Positions 34,623 to 42,672 of a stretch of 64,000 nucleotides of DNA are shown here, in pieces. How positions within the stretch are numbered: position 1 is the first letter of the stretch; every line of letters starts with the position of its first letter. The position numbers were made by a program, and so were the translations under genes. The notes under the pieces are model-generated. The model made no database searches. It was not told the DNA's origin and was given only the letters and a program-made list of their open reading frames with translations. The stretch covers positions 152,559 to 216,558 of the forward strand of contig NZ_VWNB01000001.1 in assembly GCF_013387475.1 (NCBI RefSeq), given 5' to 3'. Source of the stretch: Mariprofundus sp. KV (GTDB lineage Bacteria; Pseudomonadota; Zetaproteobacteria; Mariprofundales; Mariprofundaceae).

Positions 34623-35909
34623 TTAAATAAGCGTTCCGGCAGGGCGCTCGATATGTTTCTTCAAGGCTGCCAGGAACTCAGCACCCACAGCACCATCCAC
34701 CACGCGGTGATCACAGGAGAGGGTCAGGGTCATCATCTTCCTCACCACAACCGCTCCATTTTCAACAACCGCGCGCTCATCAGTACCACCGACGGCGAGA
34801 ATCGCACCTTCGGGCGGATTTACAATAGCAGCAAACTGCTTCACACCATACATACCAAGATTGGAGATCGAGAAGGTGCCACCTGAATACTCTTCAGGCT
34901 GCAATTCACCAGCCCGTGCACGGGTTGCCAGCTCTTTTACTTCCGCAGAGATGTCGGAAATTCCCTTCTGCTCGGCAAAACGGATCACCGGAGTGATCAG
35001 ACCTCCGTCAATAGCCACCGCCACCGAGATATGGGCATGTTTATGCAGCAGGGTATCGCGATCTGTCCAGCTGGCGTTGGCAGCAGGCACATCCACCAGC
35101 GCCTTGGCAACCGCTTTAATAACAAAATCATTTACACTGAGCTTGAAGGCGCCATCAGCAGCTTCATTCAGCTGAGCCCGGAGATCCATCAAACGATCCA
35201 TGCTGACATCCACACTCAGATAGAAGTGTGGCACCTGCTGTTTGGACTCAGACAGGCGGCGGGCAATGGCCTTACGCATCATCGAATTCTCAACGCGCTC
35301 AAACTCATCCTCATGGTATGGAAGCGGACCGGCAGGCAGCGGACGCGCCGGAGGTGCTACAACGGCAGCCGTTGCGCCACCGATATTGATGCCGCGCCTG
35401 ACTGCTTTCTCAACATCTGATCGGGTAATACGGCCATTGGGACCGGTGCCTGCAATGGCCGCCAGATTAATCCCCTTCTGTTTGGCCAGTCGACGTGCCA
35501 GAGGACTGGCTTTGATACGTCCCTTGCGTGCCACAGGAGCCGGGGCCACAGGTGCAGCAACAATCTCAGCTACAGGTGCAGGGGCCTCTTCTACAGCAGT
35601 AGCCTGCGCCTCTTCTGCGGCCGGAGCAGCATCACCAGCGGCTGGTGCATAATCGGCAGCAACCTCTTCACCCTCCTCGGCAATCACGGCAATCACACTG
35701 CCGACAGGGACAGTGGCGCCTGCAGGTGAAAGGATTTTGTGCAAAACCCCTTCATCGACAACCTCCATCTCCATTGTCGCTTTATCGGTCTCCACCTCGG
35801 CCAGAATCTCTCCTGATTCCAGGGTATCACCCTCCTTCTTCAACCAGCGGGCTATTTTACCTTCGGTCATGGTTGGCGAGAGCTGAGTCATAAACAGATC
35901 AATCGGCAT
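34623..35909 (-). CDS. pdhC: Pyruvate dehydrogenase E2 (dihydrolipoamide acetyltransferase)
   Basis: A 428-residue E2 core protein. Order: one lipoyl domain (1-80, ETDKATMEMEV), an Ala/Pro/Glu linker, a peripheral subunit-binding domain (about 132-168, ASPLARRLAKQKGINLAAI), then the acyltransferase domain. The latter has catalytic DHRVVDGAVGAEFL near the end and FSISNLGMYGVKQFAAIVNPPEGAILAVG. The lipoyl domain is nearly identical to that of lpdA, a sign of internal duplication. It forms the core of the pyruvate dehydrogenase complex. Confidence 0.96.
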   Translation of the reverse strand: MPIDLFMTQLSPTMTEGKIARWLKKEGDTLESGEILAEVETDKATMEMEVVDEGVLHKILSPAGATVPVGSVIAVIAEEGEEVAADYAPAAGDAAPAAEEAQATAVEEAPAPVAEIVAAPVAPAPVARKGRIKASPLARRLAKQKGINLAAIAGTGPNGRITRSDVEKAVRRGINIGGATAAVVAPPARPLPAGPLPYHEDEFERVENSMMRKAIARRLSESKQQVPHFYLSVDVSMDRLMDLRAQLNEAADGAFKLSVNDFVIKAVAKALVDVPAANASWTDRDTLLHKHAHISVAVAIDGGLITPVIRFAEQKGISDISAEVKELATRARAGELQPEEYSGGTFSISNLGMYGVKQFAAIVNPPEGAILAVGGTDERAVVENGAVVVRKMMTLTLSCDHRVVDGAVGAEFLAALKKHIERPAGTLI

Positions 35910-35929
35910 AATTTTCCTCGAATTTTTTT

Positions 35930-35995
35930 ACCACTAAGGCACAGAGGCACAAAGAGCATACGGAAAATACTTTGTGCCTTCGTGTCTCTGTGGTG
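35930..35995. repeat. CACAGAGACAC-type inverted repeat between pdhC and pdhB
   Basis: A left arm with ACCACTAAGGCAC and GAGGCACAAAG (35930-35954) is imperfectly complementary to a right arm with CTTTGTGCCTTCG and TGTCTCTGTGGTG (35970-35995). The two arms make a hairpin of about 25 bp in the gap between pdhB and pdhC transcripts. Confidence 0.75.
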
Positions 35996-36002
35996 AGTTC
36001 CA

Positions 36003-36983
36003 TCAAGCTTTTCCGCAGGCCACACGGGCTGCTTCAACAATATCTGCCACACTTGGCAGTGCCAGCGCTTCAAGGTTGGCCGCATACGGCATCGGCACGT
36101 CTTTTCCTGTCACACGAATCACCGGCGAGTCGAGATCATCAAATCCGCGCTCCATAATACGGGCAGAGATCTCAGCGCCAATACCGGCAAAGCGCCACCC
36201 CTCTTCAACCACTACAGCGCAGTTGGTTTTGGCCACAGATCTGAGGATCGTATTCTCATCCAGCGGGCGAATGGTACGCGGGTCTATCACTTCGGCTTCA
36301 ATACCCTGCTGGGCCAGCACTCTGGCCGCCTCAAGCGCAAAACCGGTCATGCGTGAGTGCGCCACGATGGTGACATCAGAGCCGACACGTTTCACATCGG
36401 CGACACCCAGAGGAATGATGTACTCCTCATCCGGCACTTCTCCGACATCACCGTAGTTGATCTCATTTTCGATAAATACAACCGTATCATTGTCACGGAT
36501 CGACGCTTTTAACAGCCCCTTCGCATCAGCCGGATTGGATGGCATCACCACCTTCAGGCCGGGCACATTGGCCAGCCAGTTCTCCAGACTCTGCGAGTGC
36601 TGCGCACCAACACGGGCAGCAGAACCACCGGCGCCACGGAAGACCATCGGACAGCTGTACTGACCACCGGACATATACTTCATCTTGGCGGCAGCATTGA
36701 CGATCTGATCCAGTGCCAGAATGGCAAAGTTCCAGGTCATAAATTCAATCACCGGACGCAGGCCCGCCATTGAGGCACCCACGCCAAGACCGGCAAAACC
36801 GAGCTCGGTGATCGGGGTATCAATCACCCGCTTGGGGCCGAACTTCTCCAGCATGCCCTGGGATACTTTGTAGGCGCCATTATATTCAGCCACCTCTTCG
36901 CCCATCAGGAAAACGCGATCATCACGTCGCATCTCTTCACACATCGCCTGATTCAGCGCTTCTCTATAAGTAATCTTGCTCAT
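36003..36983 (-). CDS. pdhB: Pyruvate dehydrogenase E1 component, beta subunit
   Basis: A 326-residue E1-beta subunit. Family blocks are [54 protein letters not shown] and PVVEWMTWNF-like [14 protein letters not shown], then the C-terminal [17 protein letters not shown]. With E1-alpha it binds TPP and decarboxylates pyruvate. Its start codon overlaps the end of pdhA by 4 bp (ATGA), so the subunits are co-translated. Confidence 0.96.
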   Translation of the reverse strand: MSKITYREALNQAMCEEMRRDDRVFLMGEEVAEYNGAYKVSQGMLEKFGPKRVIDTPITELGFAGLGVGASMAGLRPVIEFMTWNFAILALDQIVNAAAKMKYMSGGQYSCPMVFRGAGGSAARVGAQHSQSLENWLANVPGLKVVMPSNPADAKGLLKASIRDNDTVVFIENEINYGDVGEVPDEEYIIPLGVADVKRVGSDVTIVAHSRMTGFALEAARVLAQQGIEAEVIDPRTIRPLDENTILRSVAKTNCAVVVEEGWRFAGIGAEISARIMERGFDDLDSPVIRVTGKDVPMPYAANLEALALPSVADIVEAARVACGKA

Positions 36984-38032
36984 GAGTTCTCACTTCCGGG
37001 GTAGGGATAGGCGTGTTCAATAGGATCACTGTAGATATCAGTCCACAACTCTGCAGCATCGGGTTCGGGCTGCGCTTCAGCCGCCTTGCCAATGGCTGCG
37101 ACCTCTTTCTTGATATCCTTATCTTTCTGTTTGAAGTGCTCTTCAGTGGCCAGACCCGCCTCAATCATCTGAACCTGCAGACGGGCAATCGGATCACGGC
37201 CGGAACGCCACTCATCCACCTCGGCACGGGTACGATAGGTGGCCGGATCAGACATGGAGTGACCGCGATACCGGTAGGTCATCGCCTCAACCAGAATAGG
37301 ACCTTTACCTGAACGGGCATGCTCCATCGCCTCGCTCATCTTCTTCTCAAACTCCAGCACATCCATGCCATCGATCTTCATGCCGGGAATCTTGAATGAG
37401 ATGCCGCGTTTAAAGAGCTGGGTCTCTGCCGATGCACGATCCAGCGATGTACCCATGGCGTACTGGTTATTCTCAACCAGAAATACGATCGGCAACTTCC
37501 ACAGTGCCGCCATATTAAACGATTCGTAGACCGCACCCTGATTGATGCCGCCATCGCCCATAATGCAGATGGTCACACGACCATCCTCCTTGTACCAGCT
37601 GGAGAAGCCGAACCCGAGCCCGATAGGCACCTGCTCGCCAACAATGCCATTACCGCCGGCAAAGTTCTTGTCGATATCAAACATATGCATCGAGCCGCCC
37701 TTGCCTTTGACAATACCTCCGGCTTTTCCAAGCAACTCAGCCATAACCGCTGTCGGGTCTGAGCCACGCGCCAGAATATGGCCATGGTCACGGTAACTGG
37801 TCATCATATAGTCGGTAGCTTCGGCTGCATGTTGCAAACCGACGCAGACCGCCTCCTGACCATTACAGAGGTGGCAAAAACCACCGATCTTTTTCAGGCC
37901 ATAAAGCTGGCCCGCTTTCTCTTCGAAACGGCGGATAAAAAGCATCTGGTCATGCATCTCATGCAGACTCTCTTCAGAGAAGAAATGCCCGTCATGGGTG
38001 ATACCAGCTTCCGATTTCTGCTTTGCAGACAT
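36980..38032 (-). CDS. pdhA: Pyruvate dehydrogenase E1 component, alpha subunit
   Basis: A 350-residue E1-alpha subunit with a TPP-binding motif [17 protein letters not shown]...N. Other blocks are [52 protein letters not shown] and [16 protein letters not shown] (the phosphorylation-loop region). The ATG at 38032 has GGAGG four bases upstream; an earlier in-frame start at 38101 lacks family support. First gene of the pdhA-pdhB-pdhC-lpdA operon. Confidence 0.96.
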   Translation of the reverse strand: MSAKQKSEAGITHDGHFFSEESLHEMHDQMLFIRRFEEKAGQLYGLKKIGGFCHLCNGQEAVCVGLQHAAEATDYMMTSYRDHGHILARGSDPTAVMAELLGKAGGIVKGKGGSMHMFDIDKNFAGGNGIVGEQVPIGLGFGFSSWYKEDGRVTICIMGDGGINQGAVYESFNMAALWKLPIVFLVENNQYAMGTSLDRASAETQLFKRGISFKIPGMKIDGMDVLEFEKKMSEAMEHARSGKGPILVEAMTYRYRGHSMSDPATYRTRAEVDEWRSGRDPIARLQVQMIEAGLATEEHFKQKDKDIKKEVAAIGKAAEAQPEPDAAELWTDIYSDPIEHAYPYPGSENS

Positions 38033-38218
38033 GGTGCCTCCGGCAATGATTGGATAGGCCAAACCGCTGTTTTCAGGCAGCAACTCAGCAAGCAGAGGCA
38101 AATGTGGGATTTAGCCTCTGCTGACAAAATCGAACACAAAATATATCCGATTCTGGCGCCCCTTCCACAGGGGACACGGCAGCCTTTACGCGTCAAAGCT
38201 AGCCTAAATGAGATGGCG

Positions 38219-38245
38219 GATGCTGCCGTCAGCATCTAACGGCAG
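38219..38245. promoter_or_regulatory. Two mutually exclusive hairpins upstream of pdhA
   Basis: GATGCTG (38219-38225) can pair with CAGCATC (38230-38236), while CTGCCGT (38223-38229) can pair instead with ACGGCAG (38239-38245). The two 7-bp stems share bases and cannot form together. Position in the 490-bp divergent gap suggests a regulatory element. Confidence 0.45.
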
Positions 38246-38273
38246 CAACCACAACCATTTTATACACTTTTAT

Positions 38274-38289
38274 TGCGATAAAGATCACA
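38274..38289. promoter_or_regulatory. CRP-like operator
   Basis: TGCGATAAAGATCACA matches the CRP consensus TGTGA-N6-TCACA with one mismatch. It lies in the divergent gap between pdhA and a gene for a cyclic-nucleotide-binding protein. The 490-bp gap holds, besides this, the double hairpin and R4. Confidence 0.4.
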
Positions 38290-38335
38290 GATTAATAGCG
38301 GCTGCAAACCATACTAAGCCATTGTTACACGCTTA

Positions 38336-38497
38336 TTAAGGATGCGCTGAACAAGTCAGAGTATCCGTGCAGGCCTTGGATGGCTTGCCACAATCCGGAA
38401 GGAGAGCCGGATTGGACGGTATCGCCGCCTTTAGGCGATCGACACGATGCCGAGAGTCAAAATCATGCACAGTAAGTGCTTGATTTTGTGAGCAATT
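38336..38497 (-). repeat. Multi-hairpin element R4 (truncated, with extra hairpins)
   Basis: Begins with the same terminal repeat as R1 (TTAAGGATGCGCTGA, one change), then E, then A (GCAGGCC...GGCTTGC). Two extra stems not seen in R1-R3 follow (CAATCCGG / CCGGATTG and GGCGAT-type pairs). B (CAAAATCATGCAC paired with GTGCTTGATTTTG) and GTGAGCAA come next, where it stops: C and D are missing. It reaches to within 25 bp of the start of the cNMP-binding gene. Confidence 0.85.
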
Positions 38498-38522
38498 AAT
38501 ATAGCACAGAAAGGAAGCCACC

Positions 38523-39284
38523 ATGTCTAAAATTGTCTCTTTCAGAAAAGGTGAATCCCTGATCAGTCAGGGCGACGAGGGGCTCGTTGCTTATCTGATT
38601 CAGAACGGCTGGGTCATGATCAACCAGAACAAAGAGGATGGCAGCACCTTTCAGGTTAAAGTCGGACCCGGTGAAATCATTGGTGAACTGGCACTTACCG
38701 GACTGGTTACCAGGCGCAGTGCATCGGCCACAGCCATTACTGACTGTGATGCTGAAGAGATTGATCGCGGCGCCCTGATCCGACTGGTCAACGGCCCGGC
38801 CAGCAAACTGACACCGGTGCTCTCGGCACTGCTCTCACGCCTGAAAAGTGCCATGGTGGATGAGAAACAGATTGATGAATGCAGGCCCGAGGATCCGGCC
38901 CATGCCGTAATTGTCGGACTCAACAGTATCTCCAGGCAGGCGCTCTGCAATCAACCCTGCACCATCTCACATCTGCCCTGGACATTCGGGGCCCATGTGC
39001 CACCGCAAAGTGTCACAGATCTGTTCCGCAACTATCAGGAGGCCGATATCCGTCTGGCCAAATCGAGCCGCCGTGTGCGTGAACAGCATATCCGCATCGA
39101 ATCGGACAACGAGCACGGCCTGCAACTGCACCTGATGCAGTATGGTGATTATTGCGAAGTCGATGAGAAACGTGTGGGATATGGTGCATCCGACACCACT
39201 GTGCCACTGGAGAGCGGTTATCATACGGTCTGCTTCGGCGATCCGGTTGATCCTTACCGCTTTGGTATTGAGGTGTTAAGTTGA
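38523..39284 (+). CDS. Cyclic nucleotide-binding domain protein with FHA-like C-terminal domain
   Basis: A 253-residue cytoplasmic protein. The first 120 residues are a cNMP-binding barrel (FRKGESLISQGDEGLVAYLIQNG, then PGEIIGELALTG, with RRSASATA in place of the usual phosphate-binding cassette). There is no helix-turn-helix. The last 100 residues resemble an FHA fold: DIRLAKSSRRVREQHIRIE recalls the vSRxH core, and LESGYHTVCFGDPVDPYRFGIEV the closing strands. It may sense a nucleotide and dock phosphothreonine partners; this is inference. AAGGAAG precedes the ATG. Confidence 0.75.
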   Translation: MSKIVSFRKGESLISQGDEGLVAYLIQNGWVMINQNKEDGSTFQVKVGPGEIIGELALTGLVTRRSASATAITDCDAEEIDRGALIRLVNGPASKLTPVLSALLSRLKSAMVDEKQIDECRPEDPAHAVIVGLNSISRQALCNQPCTISHLPWTFGAHVPPQSVTDLFRNYQEADIRLAKSSRRVREQHIRIESDNEHGLQLHLMQYGDYCEVDEKRVGYGASDTTVPLESGYHTVCFGDPVDPYRFGIEVLS

Positions 39285-39354
39285 GAAGATGCTGAATCAA
39301 TCAGCACTTCCCTGAAGAGGCCTCACCCGGCCCGTTCACCGTAAGGGGCAAGAG

Positions 39355-39720
39355 ATGAACAATGACCGCAGGCTCGTCTACTCCACAGAGAGCGGAGCGC
39401 TTGAAAAAGCCATGACCGGCAAAAAAAACAGCCGCAAGAAAAAAGCCCCGCCAACTGCCCCTGCCATCGTTAACCCTGCCAAGCAGGGCATTCGCATTCG
39501 TCGGGAGTCGAAAGGACGTGGTGGCAAAACCGTATCTATTATTGACGGGCTGCCACTGGATGAGAGTCATCTGAAAACGCTGATGAAAAAGCTCAAGGCG
39601 GCACTTGGCACCGGCGGCGCAGTCAAGAACGGCAGCCTTGAAATTCAGGGTGAGCATCGGGATAAGCTTCTGCTGCTGCTGGAAAAAGAGGGGTATAAGG
39701 CAAAGCTTTCAGGCGGTTAA
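39355..39720 (+). CDS. yciH: SUI1/YciH-family translation factor
   Basis: A 121-residue YciH/SUI1 (eIF1-like) protein with a Lys-rich N-terminal half and a C-terminal eIF1 fold. Visible blocks are IRIRRESKGRGGKTVSIIDGL, then LKTLMKKLKAALGTGGAVKNGSLEIQGEHRD and LLLLLEKEGYKAKLSGG. Bacterial YciH affects initiation fidelity in vitro. A terminator follows 48 bp after the stop. AGGGGCAAGAG precedes the ATG. Confidence 0.92.
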   Translation: MNNDRRLVYSTESGALEKAMTGKKNSRKKKAPPTAPAIVNPAKQGIRIRRESKGRGGKTVSIIDGLPLDESHLKTLMKKLKAALGTGGAVKNGSLEIQGEHRDKLLLLLEKEGYKAKLSGG

Positions 39721-39767
39721 GCAAGATTCTGCTGTCTGATGACCAATCAGCCATCATTTAGACAAAA

Positions 39768-39803
39768 GAAAAGGCGGAGTTTGCACTCTCCGCCTTTTCT
39801 TTT
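39768..39803 (+). terminator. Terminator after yciH
   Basis: GAAAAGGCGGAG pairs with CTCCGCCTTTTC, then TTTT. The flanking A-rich left arm allows use in both directions. Confidence 0.85.
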
Positions 39804-39973
39804 ATTGTGTTTGAGGACACTTATTACTGCTGCTAACAGTGTGGTAAAGTGTACAGCCTAATTTTGACAAATCCGTGACATTCCTCACAAAAAAACAGAC
39901 AGGCTTAGATTTTTTTATCGCAGCCTCAAAAAGCGGGAGATCTTCGCAAGCCCTATGACCATTCTGCCTGGCT

Positions 39974-40687
39974 TCAGAAACTCACAACCAGTGTTATAGC
40001 AGTCTCGATATCGGTGCTCTTAACCGGTGCAATCACCTTACTGTTGTGATCCACTTTCAGAGAGATTTTACTTGCGAGATGGGAGTTGATCGCATGCTGC
40101 AGGGCAGTGATCGACTCTGTTGCCCAGCCATTTTTTCCGCCTTCAGTTGAGAGATCCTGGGTAAACACGGCAGAGTCACTCACCTTCCAGTTTAGACCTG
40201 TGGCGCCACGCATGATCGCCTCATTTTTCTTGCTGTTGTTGATGAACTTGGTCTGCCTTAGACCACCACCAATCTCAGCTTTCCAGTGCAGACTGTCGGT
40301 TTTTATCAGATCGCGACCATAACCGATGGTTTCGCTGGTACGACGCCTGAAACCGGCAAAGCGATCACTCTGAAAACCGTAGCGGATAAACAGGTAGTCG
40401 CGCTCTGTGATTTTCCAGTCCTCCTGCAGACTGGCATCATAAGTTTCAGCCGTTGTCCTGTTATTATCGGTGGAGTTATTGGCGCTGCCCATAATCGTAT
40501 CGCGCAACTTGATGCCTTCATGCACAAATTTGCCTTTGGCATTGACGATAAAGGTACGGGTATTACCCGAGGTTTTCACGGCACCAAGCTCGATATTATT
40601 TTTCCAGCCGCCCGCCGTCTCCTCACAAGAAGCAGTAAAGGGGGCAAGTAGCAGCAGAGTCATCAGGGGTAAAGTGGTCTTTTTCAT
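39974..40687 (-). CDS. DUF481 outer-membrane beta-barrel protein (YdiY-like)
   Basis: A 237-residue protein with a Sec signal (1-19, TASC resembles a lipobox but a barrel protein is expected) and a DUF481 beta-barrel. Family signatures are NNIELGAVKTSGNTRT near the start, EDWKITERDYLFIRYGFQSDRFAGFRRRTSETIGYGR in the middle and the alternating C-terminal strand ending in Phe (ITLVVSF). DUF481 barrels are induced by acid in some bacteria; the function is unknown. Confidence 0.85.
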   Translation of the reverse strand: MKKTTLPLMTLLLLAPFTASCEETAGGWKNNIELGAVKTSGNTRTFIVNAKGKFVHEGIKLRDTIMGSANNSTDNNRTTAETYDASLQEDWKITERDYLFIRYGFQSDRFAGFRRRTSETIGYGRDLIKTDSLHWKAEIGGGLRQTKFINNSKKNEAIMRGATGLNWKVSDSAVFTQDLSTEGGKNGWATESITALQHAINSHLASKISLKVDHNSKVIAPVKSTDIETAITLVVSF

Positions 40688-40773
40688 GCTGCGCAGACTA
40701 TTGTCACACTTGTGAATTGCCAGCGTAAAAACTACGCATAACGTGTAAGCGCTTCTGTATTTGCAGAGGATCG

Positions 40774-40788
40774 TGCTATCGTTGCCCT
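40774..40788 (+). promoter_or_regulatory. Extended -10 promoter giving a leaderless start
   Basis: TGCTATCGT at 40774-40782 (TGn plus TATCGT) lies six bases before the ATG at 40789. Confidence 0.4.
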
Positions 40789-40977
40789 ATGACTAAGAGA
40801 AATGAGATTATCATTGATCTGGATCAGATATGTTCAGATCCGGAGGTACTGGCCAAACTGCATGAGTGCGCCAGCCTGATGGTGCAGTCCTCTAATAGTC
40901 AGGAAGTAAAAAGCGGCTATCAGATGCTGGAGATGGTGGATCAATGCATGCGCCAGCAGGAGAAGAAGGGAGAGTAG
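40789..40977 (+). CDS. Small acidic protein of unknown function (62 residues)
   Basis: Sixty-two residues, starting MTKRNEIIIDLDQICSDPEV and rich in Glu and Gln, predicted helical with three cysteines. No known family is recognised. It sits between the divergent DUF481 gene and a membrane protein gene, and its upstream sequence has no Shine-Dalgarno. It may be transcribed with the downstream genes, as only 26 bp separate it from the mini-ORF. Confidence 0.6.
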   Translation: MTKRNEIIIDLDQICSDPEVLAKLHECASLMVQSSNSQEVKSGYQMLEMVDQCMRQQEKKGE

Positions 40978-41003
40978 TGCTTCATCTGCACAAGGGAGGG
41001 GTT

Positions 41004-41036
41004 ATGGCTAGAACAGCATTGGAGCGTACCGATTGA
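41004..41036 (+). CDS. Ten-codon leader ORF overlapping the membrane-protein start
   Basis: ATG GCT AGA... encodes MARTALERTD after GGGAGGGG, the best ribosome-binding site in the area. Its stop TGA overlaps the TTG start of the membrane protein gene (41033) in a different frame. The arrangement suggests translational coupling; alternatively the membrane protein really starts elsewhere. Confidence 0.5.
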   Translation: MARTALERTD

Positions 41037-41449
41037 ACAGCGTCATGATCTCGGTCACGCTCTATCTGATTTCAGTCAACATTCTGGCCGGTGTCATCTA
41101 TATGTTCGGCCAGAAGAAGGCCGGCCTATTGTGGATCGAATATCCATTTGTCTATGCTCCGCTGATTATCTTCCAGTTCCTGATGCCCCAGTTCATGTCC
41201 ATCCCCGGTCTGGCTGAAACTGAAAACTCACTGAAATATTTTCTCTTTATGTTGCAGGGCTTCAGCTGTGGCGCTATCGGAGCGATGATCCTTTTACCCC
41301 GCTTTTTTGTACCTGCCACCACTACCATGGAGAAACTGAAGGTAACTGCCATCAGCTGCCTGGCGATGTCGATGATGTACCTGATTACCCGCTGGCTATT
41401 TTTTGAGGCACTGCGTTTTCTTCTTCCCCGCATGCATGGCGGCGGCTAA
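41033..41449 (+). CDS. Small polytopic membrane protein of unknown function
   Basis: A 138-residue protein with four predicted transmembrane helices, no family recognised. Segments: LYLISVNILAGVIYMFG, IEYPFVYAPLIIFQFLM, YFLFMLQGFSCGAIGAMILL and AISCLAMSMMYLITRW. GGAG lies 8 nt before the TTG at 41033; ATG at 41045 is an alternative that loses four residues. It is followed by the LOG gene on the same strand. Confidence 0.65.
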   Translation: MNSVMISVTLYLISVNILAGVIYMFGQKKAGLLWIEYPFVYAPLIIFQFLMPQFMSIPGLAETENSLKYFLFMLQGFSCGAIGAMILLPRFFVPATTTMEKLKVTAISCLAMSMMYLITRWLFFEALRFLLPRMHGGG

Positions 41450-41516
41450 AACCCTATAAAAATAGCTCGATTGCAGCGCTCAACTGTTCTACAATGGAAG
41501 TAGCGGAGGTTACGAT

Positions 41517-42188
41517 ATGGAAGATCTCAAAGGCTCAGAATCGTGGCGCATATTCAGAATTATCAGCGAATTCACTGAAGGTATCGACACACTCAATGAG
41601 CTCCCCTATTCGGTAACCATCTTCGGGGCTGCCCGAGCCAAACCCGGTGATATCTATTACGAAGCTACTGTGGAGATCGCCAGAAAACTGGCTGAAGAGG
41701 GTTTTGGCGTCATCTCCGGCGGTGGGCCGGGTATCATGGAGGCGGCCAACAAAGGGGCAGCCGAAGGCGGTGGCAAGTCGGTCGGCCTGAATATCACCCT
41801 GCCGGAGGAGCAGACCCCTAACCCCTACCAGAACCTCTCGATCAACTTCCGCTACTTCTTCGTGCGCAAAGTGATGTTCGTTAAATACTCTATGGGTTAC
41901 ATCTGCATGCCCGGTGGCTTTGGAACACTCGATGAGTTTTTCGAATCACTGACCCTGATGCAGACCCAGAAGGCATTTCCGCTACCACTGGTACTTTATG
42001 GTCACGCCTTCTGGAAAGATCTGCTCAGCTGGGTTGAAAACACAGTACTGGAGGCCGGTTACATCTCCAAAAATGATCTCAAGCTGGTCACCGTCACCGA
42101 CGACATCAATGAAGCCGTTGAGATCATGTGCAGACACCGCACATGGAAACTACAGCAGGTTCAGCTCGCAAAGACTCACGGTCTGTAA
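41517..42188 (+). CDS. LOG-family protein (cytokinin riboside 5'-monophosphate phosphoribohydrolase type)
   Basis: A 223-residue Rossmann-fold protein of the LOG/TIGR00730 family. The two diagnostic motifs are GGGPGIMEAANKGAAEGGG and PGGFGTLDEFFE. LOG enzymes hydrolyse nucleoside 5'-monophosphates to the base and ribose phosphate. In bacteria they also act as pyrimidine or purine nucleotide hydrolases (PpnN type). GGAGG lies upstream of the ATG. The cytokinin link is a plant finding and should not be assumed here. Confidence 0.92.
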   Translation: MEDLKGSESWRIFRIISEFTEGIDTLNELPYSVTIFGAARAKPGDIYYEATVEIARKLAEEGFGVISGGGPGIMEAANKGAAEGGGKSVGLNITLPEEQTPNPYQNLSINFRYFFVRKVMFVKYSMGYICMPGGFGTLDEFFESLTLMQTQKAFPLPLVLYGHAFWKDLLSWVENTVLEAGYISKNDLKLVTVTDDINEAVEIMCRHRTWKLQQVQLAKTHGL

Positions 42189-42205
42189 AGCCTTGTAATC
42201 GCTGC

Positions 42206-42508
42206 TTATTCAGAGCGCTCGGTGATTTCGATCAGATGGTAACCGAACTGTGTTTTTACCGGGCCATGCACCTTGTGCAGTTCGGCAGAGAAGACCACCT
42301 CGTTGAACTCTTTGACCATCTGGCGCTCACGGAAGCTTCCGAGATCACCGCCTTTTTGACCTGAAGGGCAGCTGGAGTACTGCTTTGCCACCTCAGCAAA
42401 ATCGGCACCGCTCTCAATCTCCGCCTTCAGCGCTTCACACTGCTGCAGATCTGCAACCAGAATGTGACGTGCTGATGCAGTTTTCTTCTTTCTGTTCCAA
42501 CCGAACAT
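42206..42508 (-). CDS. Stand-alone cytoplasmic parvulin, second copy
   Basis: A 100-residue parvulin, paralog of the gene at 7880-8158: both share ARHILV, GADFAE, SSCPSG, GGDLG, VFSAE and KTQFGYHLIEI. The N-terminus MFGWNRKKKTAS adds a short basic tail. No signal peptide. It is convergent with the LOG gene. Confidence 0.88.
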   Translation of the reverse strand: MFGWNRKKKTASARHILVADLQQCEALKAEIESGADFAEVAKQYSSCPSGQKGGDLGSFRERQMVKEFNEVVFSAELHKVHGPVKTQFGYHLIEITERSE

Positions 42509-42542
42509 AATAACCCCTTTTAGCTCTACTCATTTAACTTTT

Positions 42543-42672
42543 TTCGTGACGATCAAGTAGCTGTTTAATCACAAACTCTGCCACTCTTATTCGTGTTTAT
42601 TTGTGTTAATTCGTGGTTCGATTTTATGTTTTCACGTCGATCCAATAACTGTTTGATGACAAAGCCTGCCAG
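42543..42672. repeat. Repeat insertion and duplicated tcdA 3' end
   Basis: A short A/T-rich repeat of the ATTAACACAAATAAACACGA type (42588-42624) interrupts tcdA. On its right lies the coding copy of AGFVIKQLLDRREN (42631-42672). On its left (42543-42585) lies a diverged copy that reads AEFVIKQLLDRHEKS then stop in another frame. The two copies differ mainly at silent positions. Confidence 0.75.

Noticed and set aside
38274-38289. FNR box in the pdhA gap
   Set aside because: The bases fit CRP (TGTGA-N6-TCACA) much better than TTGAT-N4-ATCAA; the FNR reading has several mismatches.
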